Origin: Actinomycetes bacterium
GTDB taxonomy: Bacteria > Actinomycetota > Actinomycetes > Propionibacteriales > Propionibacteriaceae
Direction: 5' to 3'
DNA: 64,000 nucleotides
Assembly: GCA_023458095.1 (NCBI GenBank)
Contig: JAEXAS010000013.1
Location: forward strand, 76,017-140,016
Numbering within the stretch: the stretch's first letter is position 1; every line of letters starts with the position of its first letter. A program made the translations under genes and the position numbers. This document shows positions 49,497 through 58,227 of the stretch, one piece after another. The notes under the pieces were generated by a model. It was not told the origin of the DNA, searched no databases, and saw only the letters and a program-made list of their open reading frames with translations.

Positions 49497-51908
49497 CTAC
49501 TCGGCGGGAGTCACTCCGGTTCCGATGGTGAAGCTGCCAGCAGCAAGATCAGCGATCAGCGTGGCCGTGACACCCTGACGGCTCCAGGTGATCACCAGCC
49601 GATCAGCCGCCGTCTCGGCCACGGTGCACTCGGCATCGAAGCCGAAGGCCGGGAAGCGGTGACGGAACCGCAGGAGCTCCAGTTGTGCGGCCACCACCGG
49701 CTTGGCCAGCGCGGCGGCTACCTGATCACCGGTCAGATTGGTGCGATTGATCTCCTTGTGGCCATCGGCACCGGCCCGCGCCACCGCCGCCAGATCGTTC
49801 TCGCCGGCGAGCAGGTCGAGGTACCACACCTGCGGTTTGCCGGGCAGGAAGATCTGCAGGGCCCGGGCCAACAGCAGGCGGTTGTCATCGGCGCCCAAAG
49901 CGCTGTAATAGGTGGAGTTGACCTGGTAATAGACGTTCTTGGCGCCGTGCAGGTCCTTCACGATGCCGCCGCGGCGGGTCACGATTCCGATCAACGCCTC
50001 AATACGTTCCTCAGGCAAGAGCCCGCGCAGATCCAACAGCGGGATGCCATCGTGGCTGCCCAGCATGTTCACCGTGTCGATGCGCTGATCGCGCAGCTCA
50101 GCGATCCAGCGCTTCAGCACGGTGGCGTCGCCGGTTTCAATCGCGTCCAGAATCAAGCCTGGCGCAAAGAAGTCATAGGTGAGGTAGCCCAGATCACTGA
50201 GCCGGCGGTGAATGCCCTCGTCGTAGCGGGAGTGGATTTCGGGCAGCAGCACGAGTCCGCGCGGATCGGCCAGCTTCTTGATGTCGGCGAGTAACTCCCA
50301 GGTCTCTGGATCGTTGAGGAAGTTGCGCGCCCCGGGGCGCTTGGGAGCGTAGGCGAAGGCATCCAGGCGCACGATTCGGGCGCCATAGCCGGCCAGCTTG
50401 TCCAAGGTGTCGGCGTAGAACTCCCAGACCGAATCCGCTGCGATGTTCAGATCCACCTGACCTCGGTAGCGCCGTTGACCGTCCACCTCCTCCACCGCTT
50501 GGTAGAAGGTGTTCCAATACGGACGTGAGCGTCCGTCGGCGAACTGCACCATCAGCAGAGGCAACCCCGGCTTGCGAAAGAACATCTCGGCGATCAGCTC
50601 CGGGTCGGGCTGAATGTAGCCCTGGTCGGTCATCGTGCCATGGCCGGCCCAGAAGGCATTCCAGTCGATGAAGAAGTCCGCATAGCGGGAGTTGTCACCC
50701 TGGGCCAGGAGGTCTTGGAACTGCGGTGAGTTCACCGACGCATGGTTGAGCACGAAATCCAGCTTCAGGTCGATGCCGGCGGCGGCGAGTCGATCCAGAT
50801 CCTCCCGCCGAGCCAGGTCGGTGTTGAGGTCATAGTCGATCACCGAGAATCCCCGATCCAGATCGGAGTGGTACACCGTCGGCAGCAGATAGATCGAAGC
50901 GAAGGCGTCAATCACCTCGGGGCGCTCCACGAAGTCTGCGACCTGGCTCAGCGTCCCACCCAAGCTGTCGGGATAGCAGTTCAGCATCGGGCCGCTGTCG
51001 GGCCGCTCCGGGCGACCTGCGGGGCGCTCAATCACCTCCCCCGACCGGCTCACGATGATCGCGGCCTGCTCAGCCCGTGCCCGCAGCTTCGCCTGCTCCA
51101 GCTCCAGCACCATCGTGGTGAACGCCGAGTCCACTCCGCGGTCACGAGCTCGAGCCCGTCGATGCGCAAGGGTTTCCTCCGGCGTGCTGTCCAACAGAAT
51201 CGGGATGTCCACACCGGCCAACTGCGGCGCATTGCCGTGGGTCCACTCCACAACGATCACGCCCGTTTCGCTGACATCGACCTCGTCGTGCCACAACTGC
51301 TCGGCGCTGCGTCCCATGCGCTTGAGGGTGAGCGTGTCCGCACCAGCGTGGAACCGGGCCAGGATCGCGTTCAGCTCGCCGAAGTCGATCTCGGCGTCGC
51401 TGCCTAGATAGGCGTCCAAGGCACTGCGTCCGGCCCGCTGATAGCGCGCCAGCCACGGATAGGCGTCGACCAGCGCAGGATCAGCGTCTCGGTCCTGGGC
51501 CTGCAACTCGGCCAAGGCCGCTCCCACCTCGGGACCATCCGACTCCGAAAGGGCCAGCTCCTGACGCCCGGCTTCGCGAAAGACCCGCACCCGCTCTGCG
51601 TCGTTGGCCGACGGAATGCGTCGCGGGTAGTTGTCCCCAGAAAGGACGTAGGCCTTCACGCCGTGGATCGTGAGCCCATGGGCCAGCAATGACCCGATTT
51701 CAGACTTCCCGACCCCCGAGCCGCCGTGCACCGAAACCACCGCCCGGTGCTGAGGGTCGCCTTCCAAGATCGGAGTCAGCAGGTCCCACAGCCGCGGAAA
51801 GATCCGCGCGGCCTTGCGCAGATGCTCAGCGGTGATCTGAATGCGGTCCCCCGGCATGTCACCGGTGGGCACCGAGGCGAGGTCAACCTGCTCGGGAAAG
51901 GTAGCCAC
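49497..51908 (-). CDS. P-loop kinase - GH13_18 (sucrose-phosphorylase-like) fusion
   Basis: An 803-residue fusion. The N-terminal ~300 residues are a P-loop nucleotide-binding domain: GGSGVGKS (62-69), then SGDNYPRR, VVEWTHGN and LDSTPEETLAHRRARARDRG, like uridine-kinase/phosphoribulokinase families. From ~305 the protein is a glycoside hydrolase family 13 subfamily 18 enzyme (sucrose phosphorylase-like): NCYPDSLGGTLSQVADF, nucleophile Asp516 (RLDAFAY), acid/base Glu557 (LLPEIHS), and Asp620 (SHDGI). It might phosphorolyse a glucoside and phosphorylate the released sugar, or phosphorylate the substrate first. GGAAGG precedes GTG 51908. The split between the two domains is in frame with no sign of error. 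Confidence 0.85.
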   Translation of the reverse strand: MATFPEQVDLASVPTGDMPGDRIQITAEHLRKAARIFPRLWDLLTPILEGDPQHRAVVSVHGGSGVGKSEIGSLLAHGLTIHGVKAYVLSGDNYPRRIPSANDAERVRVFREAGRQELALSESDGPEVGAALAELQAQDRDADPALVDAYPWLARYQRAGRSALDAYLGSDAEIDFGELNAILARFHAGADTLTLKRMGRSAEQLWHDEVDVSETGVIVVEWTHGNAPQLAGVDIPILLDSTPEETLAHRRARARDRGVDSAFTTMVLELEQAKLRARAEQAAIIVSRSGEVIERPAGRPERPDSGPMLNCYPDSLGGTLSQVADFVERPEVIDAFASIYLLPTVYHSDLDRGFSVIDYDLNTDLARREDLDRLAAAGIDLKLDFVLNHASVNSPQFQDLLAQGDNSRYADFFIDWNAFWAGHGTMTDQGYIQPDPELIAEMFFRKPGLPLLMVQFADGRSRPYWNTFYQAVEEVDGQRRYRGQVDLNIAADSVWEFYADTLDKLAGYGARIVRLDAFAYAPKRPGARNFLNDPETWELLADIKKLADPRGLVLLPEIHSRYDEGIHRRLSDLGYLTYDFFAPGLILDAIETGDATVLKRWIAELRDQRIDTVNMLGSHDGIPLLDLRGLLPEERIEALIGIVTRRGGIVKDLHGAKNVYYQVNSTYYSALGADDNRLLLARALQIFLPGKPQVWYLDLLAGENDLAAVARAGADGHKEINRTNLTGDQVAAALAKPVVAAQLELLRFRHRFPAFGFDAECTVAETAADRLVITWSRQGVTATLIADLAAGSFTIGTGVTPAE

Positions 51909-51971
51909 ATTGTTCCTTCCGACACCTCCAGACTAACGGCGGCGGCGTTCTCGGTCAGGCCCGAAAAGGTC

Positions 51972-52006
51972 AAGGTCCCTGCCCGGGGGGATGGGGCAGG
52001 GACCTT
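51972..52006 (-). terminator. Terminator between thioredoxin and the GH13 fusion
   Basis: A perfect 13-bp stem AAGGTCCCTGCCC (51972-51984) / GGGCAGGGACCTT (51994-52006) with a 9-nt loop. It lies after the thioredoxin stop (52073) and before the GH13-fusion start. In the minus direction the 3' side is CCTTGACCTTTTC. Confidence 0.75.
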
Positions 52007-52072
52007 TGATTCAACTATAAGCAAGCGTTTGAGTCACTGTCACCCTTGCGGGTGACAGCTACGCATTGCTGC

Positions 52073-52432
52073 TCAGCTTTGGGCCTCGGCCTCGGCCTTC
52101 AGCTTCTCCATGTCGAGACCTTTGACCTGTTCAACGAGGTTCTCGAAGGTCGATTTGTTCAACGCGCCGGGTTGACGGAAGACCAGATAGCCGTCGCGGA
52201 AGGCCATCAGAGTCGGGATCGAGGTGATCTCCAGGCCCGCGGCCAGCGCCTGCTCGGCATCGGTATCAACCTTGGCGAATACGGCGTCGGGGTTGGTTTC
52301 GGATACCGACTCGAAGACCGGCCCAAACGCGCGGCAGGGTCCGCACCAGGCAGCCCAGAAGTCGACGAAGACGATGTCGTTGGTCTTGATGGTGTCACCG
52401 AAGTTTTCGGCGGTCACGGCAATAGTGGCCAT
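52073..52432 (-). CDS. Thioredoxin
   Basis: A 119-residue protein with the WCGPC active site at 29-33 (VDFWAAWCGPCRAF), the cis-Pro in TSIPTLMAF, and a longer-than-usual charged C-terminus (LEKLKAEAEAQS type). It reduces disulfides in the cytoplasm. GGGAGGAAACAGC precedes ATG 52432. It follows an IdeR-like gene with the same orientation. Confidence 0.92.
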   Translation of the reverse strand: MATIAVTAENFGDTIKTNDIVFVDFWAAWCGPCRAFGPVFESVSETNPDAVFAKVDTDAEQALAAGLEITSIPTLMAFRDGYLVFRQPGALNKSTFENLVEQVKGLDMEKLKAEAEAQS

Positions 52433-52504
52433 GCTGTTTCCTCCCGGGTTTGCGGTACTGCCGAATCGAACGTCATTACCGTGGTGGGTATTCCCAGCGC
52501 CGCC

Positions 52505-53191
52505 TCAGCGAGCGACGAAGATCTGATCGGCGAGGGCCGCCGGCAGCGAAATCTGACGCTGGTCAGCACGCAACACCACGACCCGATCCAGCAACTGAGC
52601 CTCGACCTGGTTACCGGGCAGCATGCCGATGTCGGCCAGCATCTCCAGCACGGCCGTGTCGGCCTGCAGGGCCTCGCTGAGCCGCTTGAGCACGACGAGG
52701 TGTTCGCGACCATCACCCAACCGTTCGGAGAGCACCTGTACCCCGTCCAGGAAGGACTCGCAGCAGGGCTCCGAGCCGAGCGCATCCAGGGCCGGGATCG
52801 GGTTACCGTAGGGCGATTCGGTCGGCGAATGCAGCACCTCGACCAGGCGCCGCTCCACCTCGGTGGAGATCACGTGCTCCCAGCGGCAGGCTTCGTCGTG
52901 CACGGAGGACCATTCCAGGCCGATGACATCAGTCAGCAGTCGTTCGGCGAGGCGGTGGCGACGCATCACCTGGACAGCTCGGGATCGGCCGAGGTCACTG
53001 AGTTCCAGGTGCCGATCCTGGTGCACCGAGACCAAGCCATCGCGCTCCATGCGTGACACCGTCTGCGACACGGTGGGGCCGGACTGCTTGAGCCGCTCTG
53101 CGATCCGCGCACGCAGTGGCGGGATCCCTTCCTCCACCAACTCATAGATGGTGCGAAGGTACATCTCGGTGGTGTCGATCAGATCACTCAT
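52505..53191 (-). CDS. DtxR/IdeR-family iron-dependent regulator
   Basis: A 228-residue regulator: winged helix (YLRTIYELVEEGIPPLRARIAERLKQSGPTVSQTVSRMERDGLV), metal-site helices including CRWEHVISTEVERRL and SPYGNPIPALDAL, and an SH3/FeoA-like C-terminal domain (~150-228). Metal ligands Cys102 and nearby His/Glu are present, as in DtxR/IdeR. It probably represses iron-uptake genes when Fe2+ is plentiful. The N-terminal sequence and Cys set it apart from mntR in this window. AGGGAGG precedes ATG 53191. Confidence 0.88.
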   Translation of the reverse strand: MSDLIDTTEMYLRTIYELVEEGIPPLRARIAERLKQSGPTVSQTVSRMERDGLVSVHQDRHLELSDLGRSRAVQVMRRHRLAERLLTDVIGLEWSSVHDEACRWEHVISTEVERRLVEVLHSPTESPYGNPIPALDALGSEPCCESFLDGVQVLSERLGDGREHLVVLKRLSEALQADTAVLEMLADIGMLPGNQVEAQLLDRVVVLRADQRQISLPAALADQIFVAR

Positions 53192-53252
53192 GGTCCTCCT
53201 CCCTGAGGATCACCCGGTGCCGGGCATCGGTTTCGATCAGGCCATCCTGTCG

Positions 53253-53516
53253 CTAGGGACGGGCAATCACCACAGCACCGGCGATGATCGCCACCGCAGT
53301 GGCACCGCCGATGATCCAAATCATCCGCGAATTGTCCGGAGCGGTGTCTTCACTCACCGAAATATCCTCATCCCCATCGCCGGTGGCCGCCGTGGGCGAA
53401 ACCGAAGCGGAGGGACTCGCCGACGGGGCGGCGAAAGCCACACCCACAGACACCCCGAAAACCGAGCACACAGCGAGCATGCCCGCAGCGGCCAACCGCC
53501 GCAAAGCCAACGTCAT
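53253..53516 (-). CDS. Small exported membrane protein
   Basis: An 87-residue protein with an N-terminal signal segment (LAAAGMLAVCSVFGVSVGVAFAAPS), a Ser/Pro/Asp-rich middle and a C-terminal membrane segment (MIWIIGGATAVAIIAGAVVIARP). No family was recognised. ATG 53516 is supported by TAGGCT exactly 7 nt upstream (leaderless). It lies upstream of the IdeR-like gene in the same direction. Confidence 0.6.
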   Translation of the reverse strand: MTLALRRLAAAGMLAVCSVFGVSVGVAFAAPSASPSASVSPTAATGDGDEDISVSEDTAPDNSRMIWIIGGATAVAIIAGAVVIARP

Positions 53517-53630
53517 GAAGCAGAGCCTACCCACCTGTCGGCAATACGTCCGCACAGGTCGATCTCTGCGAGCGGCTCCAACCCCGTCGCGCCCCTACCG
53601 AAGGCGGCATCCAACCATTAGGTTTGGGCC

Positions 53631-54281
53631 ATGAGCAGCCTGACGCTCTGGGCGATCAGCATTGACGAAGCGCGAGGCATCCTCAGCGCCGATCTTGATA
53701 CGGCCGGAAGGCTGCGCGCTGCCGCCACCGAGCATTTCGCCCTCGGAACCCCCGTGCAGCCGGGGCTACTGGGCAAACTCGGTCCGTTTCTTCGCAAGGG
53801 CGGCGATCCGGCTGCACCGCGACCCGACAGCCCCAGTCCGCAGGAGGTCGAAGATCTGCTCGCTGGGCGTTTCGTGCCCCCGGACCGGCTGATACCCGCC
53901 TGGAATCTGCTGGGGTACTGGTTCGACGTTATCGCCTTCGGCCACGCAACGTGGGCGCTGCAGGAACCCGGTTTGAACGACTTCGACTTCGACTTGGCCC
54001 GGGCCGAGATTCCGTCCCGCTACGGGTTGAGCGAGTTGTTCAAGAACTCGCTGGGCATCACCTTGACCCGATGCGCCGGATTGGCGGCCGGATGGGCGCC
54101 CGGACAACATGCCGAGGCGATGGCAGCCAGTTGGCCCGCAGCCTTGGCCACGCTCAGCCCTGTGCACGCCGACCTGGCCAGCGGCGTGCTGCGATTCCTG
54201 GACGACTGGCCTGGCTGGACTGGTCAAGCCGCCCGAACCGGCCGCCCGGCGCCGGACCTGGTTGCCATCTTTCGCAGTTAG
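53631..54281 (+). CDS. Conserved hypothetical soluble protein
   Basis: A 216-residue protein with a globular, helix-rich look: IDEARGILSADLDTAGRLRAAATEHFALG, WNLLGYWFDVIAFGHATWAL and GLSELFKNSLGITLTRCAGLAAGW. I do not recognise a family; it resembles DUF-type actinobacterial proteins of about this size. TAGGTT stands 6 nt before ATG 53631. It is divergent from the small exported protein, and converges on the purine permease gene. Confidence 0.65.
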   Translation: MSSLTLWAISIDEARGILSADLDTAGRLRAAATEHFALGTPVQPGLLGKLGPFLRKGGDPAAPRPDSPSPQEVEDLLAGRFVPPDRLIPAWNLLGYWFDVIAFGHATWALQEPGLNDFDFDLARAEIPSRYGLSELFKNSLGITLTRCAGLAAGWAPGQHAEAMAASWPAALATLSPVHADLASGVLRFLDDWPGWTGQAARTGRPAPDLVAIFRS

Positions 54282-54332
54282 CCACCGACCTCTTCGGCCT
54301 GGCGCCGCCAGTGGGCACCAGGCCGAGGTTGA

Positions 54333-55844
54333 TCAGTGGAAGAGTCCGGCGATCATTCCCTGCGCGAAGTACACCAGGAATGCCGCCGCCACTCCATAGA
54401 GCAGCGGATGGACCTCTTTTGCCTTGCCGAGGATCAGCTTGATCACGACGTAGGCGATGAAGCCGGCGCCCATTCCGGTGGTGATGGAGTAGGTGAACGG
54501 CATCAACACGATCATCAGGAAGCCGGGAATAGCGACTTCAGGATCGGTCCAATCGATCTCCGTGACCTGCGACATCATCAAGAAGCCCACAAAGAACAGC
54601 GCCGGAGCCGCCGCTTCTGAAGGCACCATGTTCACCAGCGGGGACAGCACGATGGCCAAGAGGAAGGCTAGGCCGGTCACGATCGAGGCGATACCGGTGC
54701 GGGCCCCCTCACCGACGCCTGCGGCCGACTCGATGTAGGAGGTGTTGGAGGACACCGAACCCACGCCGCCGGCGATGGCCGCCAGGGAGTCAACCAGCAA
54801 GATCTCCTGGGAACGGGGAGGATTGCCGTCTTCCTGGAGCAAGCCACCTTCGGCCGCGACGGCGACCATGGTGCCCATCGTGTCGAAGAAGTCACTGAGC
54901 AGCAGCGAGAAGACCAGCAGCAGCAGTCCGAGCACCGCCCCCGGGCCCGCTGCGCCGGTGAAGGCACCAAACATGTCGGGCAGCGGCAGACCGAAGGTCG
55001 GCGTGTGGAAGTCGGTGAGCATCGGCACGTTCAACTTCCAACCGGTGGGGTTGACCAGCTTTCCGGCGGAGTCGAACATGCCGCCGGTCTTGGTCAATGT
55101 CTCGACGATGACTGCGAGCACCGTCCCAGCCAGAATCGCGATCAGGATGGAGCCCTTGACCCGGCGCACATAGAGCACGATCAGGATCAGCAAAGTGATC
55201 AGGAAGATGCCGATCGGCCAACCCTGCAGGGCACCGTTGACGCCGAGTTCGACGGGAACCGCACCGCTCGCCTGCTGGCGCACCACGCCCGCGTCGTACA
55301 ACCCGATGAAGGCAATGAACAACCCGATGCCCACCGAGATACCAGCACGCAACGGCCGCGGCACGGCGTTCAGGATCGCCCGACGGAAGCCGGTGAGCAC
55401 CAAGATCGTGATCAGGATGCCCTCCCACACCACCAAGCCCATAGCCTGCGACCAGGTCATCTGCGGCGCGATCGTGTAGGCGACCAGGGCGTTCAATCCC
55501 AGACCGGTGGCGATGGCGATCGGGAACCGTCCGTAGACACCCATCAGGATCGTCATCAGACCCGCGACCAGCGCAGTGGCCACCGCGACCATGGCAATGG
55601 ACGTGCCGATGGCGCCGGCGGCCGCAATGGGCTGACCGGTGATCAGATTGCCATTCTTGTCAGGGACAGTGCCGATGATCAGGGGGTTCAGAACGATGAT
55701 GTAGGCCATCGTGAAGAAGGTGACCAGACCGCCGCGGATTTCGCGTCCGATCGTGGAACCTCGCTTGCTGAGTTCGAACCAGGAGTCCAAGCCCTTATTG
55801 GGTGCAGAAGACGGAGATGCCGTCGTGGAGCCAGCGTTTGCCAT
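54333..55844 (-). CDS. NCS2/AzgA-type purine permease
   Basis: A 503-residue permease with about 14 segments: STIGREIRGGLVTFFTMAYIIVLNPLI near the N-terminus, ATGLGLNALVAYT and FFDTMGTMVAVAAEGGLLQEDG are the AzgA/PbuG (guanine/hypoxanthine) signature regions. It imports adenine, guanine or hypoxanthine with protons. ATG 55844 is preceded by TAGCAT exactly 7 nt upstream; it is divergent from the DUF2530 gene. The in-frame extension to 55913 is unlikely to be coding. Confidence 0.92.
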   Translation of the reverse strand: MANAGSTTASPSSAPNKGLDSWFELSKRGSTIGREIRGGLVTFFTMAYIIVLNPLIIGTVPDKNGNLITGQPIAAAGAIGTSIAMVAVATALVAGLMTILMGVYGRFPIAIATGLGLNALVAYTIAPQMTWSQAMGLVVWEGILITILVLTGFRRAILNAVPRPLRAGISVGIGLFIAFIGLYDAGVVRQQASGAVPVELGVNGALQGWPIGIFLITLLILIVLYVRRVKGSILIAILAGTVLAVIVETLTKTGGMFDSAGKLVNPTGWKLNVPMLTDFHTPTFGLPLPDMFGAFTGAAGPGAVLGLLLLVFSLLLSDFFDTMGTMVAVAAEGGLLQEDGNPPRSQEILLVDSLAAIAGGVGSVSSNTSYIESAAGVGEGARTGIASIVTGLAFLLAIVLSPLVNMVPSEAAAPALFFVGFLMMSQVTEIDWTDPEVAIPGFLMIVLMPFTYSITTGMGAGFIAYVVIKLILGKAKEVHPLLYGVAAAFLVYFAQGMIAGLFH

Positions 55845-55889
55845 GGGCGGAATGCTATTGCTCCCCGGATTGGCCGTAAGGTGCTGTCC

Positions 55890-56234
55890 GTGACGCAGAA
55901 CGGTCAGCAACACAGACCCACCCTGGTGCAGGCACCGGTGCGGGCACTCGACCCCGACGGCTTCGCCGTGGTGGGTTCGGGGACGGTGGCGTTCGCCGTC
56001 GGTGCCGTAGTCTGCTGGGTCTTTCTCGAACCCTTGGCCGCCACCGGCCGGGAGTGGTACCTGTACGTCGCCATCGTGGGAACGATGATCGGTGTGGTCG
56101 GCCTCGGTGTTGGATTCCTGCGGCGTCAGCGCCGCCAGCGGCCCAGCCGGGCGCTGGTTGGCGAGCCGTTGCCCGAAGAACCGCTAGTCGAAGAGCCCCT
56201 CATCGACGCTGATGGTGTCCCAGACCGGGACTGA
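55890..56234 (+). CDS. DUF2530 membrane protein
   Basis: A 114-residue protein: a polar start (TQNGQQHRPTLVQAPVRALDPDGF), two membrane segments (VGSGTVAFAVGAVVCWVFL and WYLYVAIVGTMIGVVGLGVGFLRR) and an acidic tail. This is the DUF2530 pattern, actinobacteria-specific and of unknown function. GTG 55890 has TAAGGT 7 nt upstream. Its last 51 bp overlap the end of the DUF3027 gene on the other strand. Confidence 0.75.
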   Translation: MTQNGQQHRPTLVQAPVRALDPDGFAVVGSGTVAFAVGAVVCWVFLEPLAATGREWYLYVAIVGTMIGVVGLGVGFLRRQRRQRPSRALVGEPLPEEPLVEEPLIDADGVPDRD

Positions 56235-56957
56235 CAGGTCTACTCCACGGCTCGGCTCGGGGACATCGGAGTGTCCGCCGCAGCCATGATCCACACTCAC
56301 CACCGCACCGTCGGAGGGTGACAACTCGTTGGCACAGACACCGAACAGCCGACTCAGCCCACCAGCCAGGGGGATGAAGAAGCCACAGGTCGCGCATTCA
56401 CCGGGAGCCTGACTGGTCATGGAATTGTCCGGTCCGCCTTCTCCGGACAGCCACCGCTCGGCAGCCTCGTCACGTCCCTGGGGAGAAAGCACACGCTCAC
56501 GCCCCAGTCCCAACTCGGCAACCACGGCTCGCACCTGGCTGGCCTCGGCCGGGTCAGTATCTGCAGCCTTTTCGCCACCGGTATAACCCGGTTCCAGGCG
56601 GTAATCATCAAGAGGGGTCGGCGCAACCACTCCCGGGCTGAGGTCCTTGGGGCCGACGCGATCCGACCAGGGCACCCATGCCGGCGCCACCAGAGCAGCC
56701 TCGCCGGGAAGCAAGGTCACCTCCGAGACCGTCACTACTCGGGCCCGCGCTGCTCGCACCACCGTGACCGACCACTGCCACCCGGGATAACCCGGGTGCA
56801 CGCACTCGAACAGGTGGGTGGCGACCCGAGCATCCTCGGCGTAGACACCCAGATACTCACCAACCTCCAAAACCCCGGCGCGAGCGACAGCGGCAGCCTT
56901 GGCCTGGTCGACCGCCTCGGCGCAGGCCGGATCCAGTTCCACCGCAGCAACACTCAT
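56184..56957 (-). CDS. DUF3027 protein
   Basis: A 257-residue protein of the actinobacterial DUF3027 family: EVGEYLGVYAEDARVATHLFECVHPGYPGWQWSVTVVRAARA at the N-terminus and a C-terminal zinc-ribbon-like CATCGFFIPL...FGVCANELSPSDG...VDHGCGGHSD with four cysteines and several histidines. It likely binds a metal; its role is unknown. It overlaps the cold-shock-like gene at its start (the preceding stop TGA at 56960-56962), and GGAG lies 8 nt before ATG 56957. Conserved pairing with the Csp-domain gene in actinobacteria suggests a shared function. Confidence 0.8.
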   Translation of the reverse strand: MSVAAVELDPACAEAVDQAKAAAVARAGVLEVGEYLGVYAEDARVATHLFECVHPGYPGWQWSVTVVRAARARVVTVSEVTLLPGEAALVAPAWVPWSDRVGPKDLSPGVVAPTPLDDYRLEPGYTGGEKAADTDPAEASQVRAVVAELGLGRERVLSPQGRDEAAERWLSGEGGPDNSMTSQAPGECATCGFFIPLAGGLSRLFGVCANELSPSDGAVVSVDHGCGGHSDVPEPSRGVDLSVPVWDTISVDEGLFD

Positions 56958-56959
56958 GC

Positions 56960-57346
56960 TCACAACTCCAACTCATCGGCAACCGCGCGCAGAACCGACG
57001 CGGTCTTCCCGGCCATCTTGGGATCGGGGTAACGCCCACGGCGGTAACCGTTGCCGAGGTTGTCCAGCATCTTGATCAAGTCTTCGACGATGATCGCCAT
57101 CTGCTCAGCCGACTTTCGCGTGGCCTTCGACAACGACGGCGGCGGATCGAGCAAACGCACCGACAGTGCCTGTTCACCCTTCTTGCCGTCGATCACGCCG
57201 AACTCGACCTTTTGACCGCGTCGCAGACTGGTCACGCCCTCGGGCAGTGCCGATGCGCGCACGTAGACATCGTCGCCACCGTCGTCCTTGGAGAGAAAGC
57301 CAAAGCCTTTCTCCGCGTCGTAGTAGCGCACTTTGCCGATGGGCAT
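56960..57346 (-). CDS. Cold-shock-domain protein with C-terminal extension
   Basis: A 128-residue protein. Residues 1-65 are a cold-shock domain: PIGKVRYYDAEKGFGFLSKDDGGDDVYVRASALPEG holds the RNP1-like KGFGF. Residues ~70-128 are a helical extension (LSKATRKSAEQMAIIVEDLIKMLDNL...). It is longer than CspA at 14114. GGAG is 8 nt before ATG 57346. It is co-transcribed with DUF3027. Confidence 0.85.
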   Translation of the reverse strand: MPIGKVRYYDAEKGFGFLSKDDGGDDVYVRASALPEGVTSLRRGQKVEFGVIDGKKGEQALSVRLLDPPPSLSKATRKSAEQMAIIVEDLIKMLDNLGNGYRRGRYPDPKMAGKTASVLRAVADELEL

Positions 57347-57447
57347 GATTCTCACTCCCGCATTTCCTGGGCCCTTTTGACCTTGCTATCCAGCCTATCC
57401 GTTCCCAGCTCAGGGGGCATCTCGGCCAGGCCGCGTACGATTCAACC

Positions 57448-58221
57448 ATGGCCTCCTGGACCGACGGACCCGAGTACGCACCCACGGTGCGCCCGACCGC
57501 TTTTATGGCACCGGCGGTCGAGGCTTTGTTCGATCCAGAGCCTGCCGCGGCCGTCGCATCGGGATTTCCGGCAAGCGAGCCGATCTTCGAGCCGCCCACC
57601 GGCGCGGCGCCCGACCTACGCGAACTCGTGCCGTCCGCAGCCCCCGGACGCAACCCCAACCTGCCCTTCGAGAGCATGACTACTCCGCTCACCGAGGCTG
57701 ATCAACTCCCTGCCGTGCACGACCCTCGCACGCCCTTCGTTGATCCCGGCCCGCCACTGAGCGGCAATCTCGAGGCACCCGTGGTGCAACCACCACCTCA
57801 GGTGAATCCCCCGCCGTTCCCGGCACCCGGCGCTCCCCAGTGGTTCGCCCCCGGCCCCGGAATGCCGCCTCCGGCCCCGCAGCCGGTCACGGTCGGTCAG
57901 ATCTGGAAGGCCGCCACCAACTGGGTCATGGTGCCCGCCGTGATCGGTATGCTCCTGGCCCCGGTCTCCCCGGTGGCATTTCTGGTGGCGGCGGTGAGCA
58001 CCTCGCAGATCCTGTATCGCCGCATCGCAGTTCGCAGGGCGTGGATCATCACCGGCATTGCGATCCTGGCGATCACCATGCTGGCCGTTTTCGCCGATCC
58101 GACCACCGATTTCTATGACGCCTTGGGTTGGACGGCCCTGATCGGCTGTTGGGCCGGGGCGATCGCCACTCTGGCCACAGTCGGTTCGGCGTTACGCAAC
58201 GGCGAGTCCCCCGATCTGTGA
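57448..58221 (+). CDS. Membrane protein with a long Pro-rich N-terminal region
   Basis: A 257-residue protein. The first ~145 residues are low-complexity and Pro/Ala-rich (VVQPPPQVNPPPFPAPGAPQWF). Three hydrophobic segments follow (~158-245; VMVPAVIGMLLAPVSPVAFLVAAV, AWIITGIAILAITMLAVFA, WTALIGCWAGAIATLATVG). No family was recognised. TACGAT lies 6 nt before ATG 57448. It is followed 6 nt after its stop by the next gene. Confidence 0.65.
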   Translation: MASWTDGPEYAPTVRPTAFMAPAVEALFDPEPAAAVASGFPASEPIFEPPTGAAPDLRELVPSAAPGRNPNLPFESMTTPLTEADQLPAVHDPRTPFVDPGPPLSGNLEAPVVQPPPQVNPPPFPAPGAPQWFAPGPGMPPPAPQPVTVGQIWKAATNWVMVPAVIGMLLAPVSPVAFLVAAVSTSQILYRRIAVRRAWIITGIAILAITMLAVFADPTTDFYDALGWTALIGCWAGAIATLATVGSALRNGESPDL

Positions 58222-58227
58222 TCGCCG

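Noticed and set aside
55005..55889. A 5' extension of the DUF2530 gene
   Set aside because: The extension runs antisense through the purine permease; the DUF2530 domain begins at GTG 55890 with a suitable -10 box.
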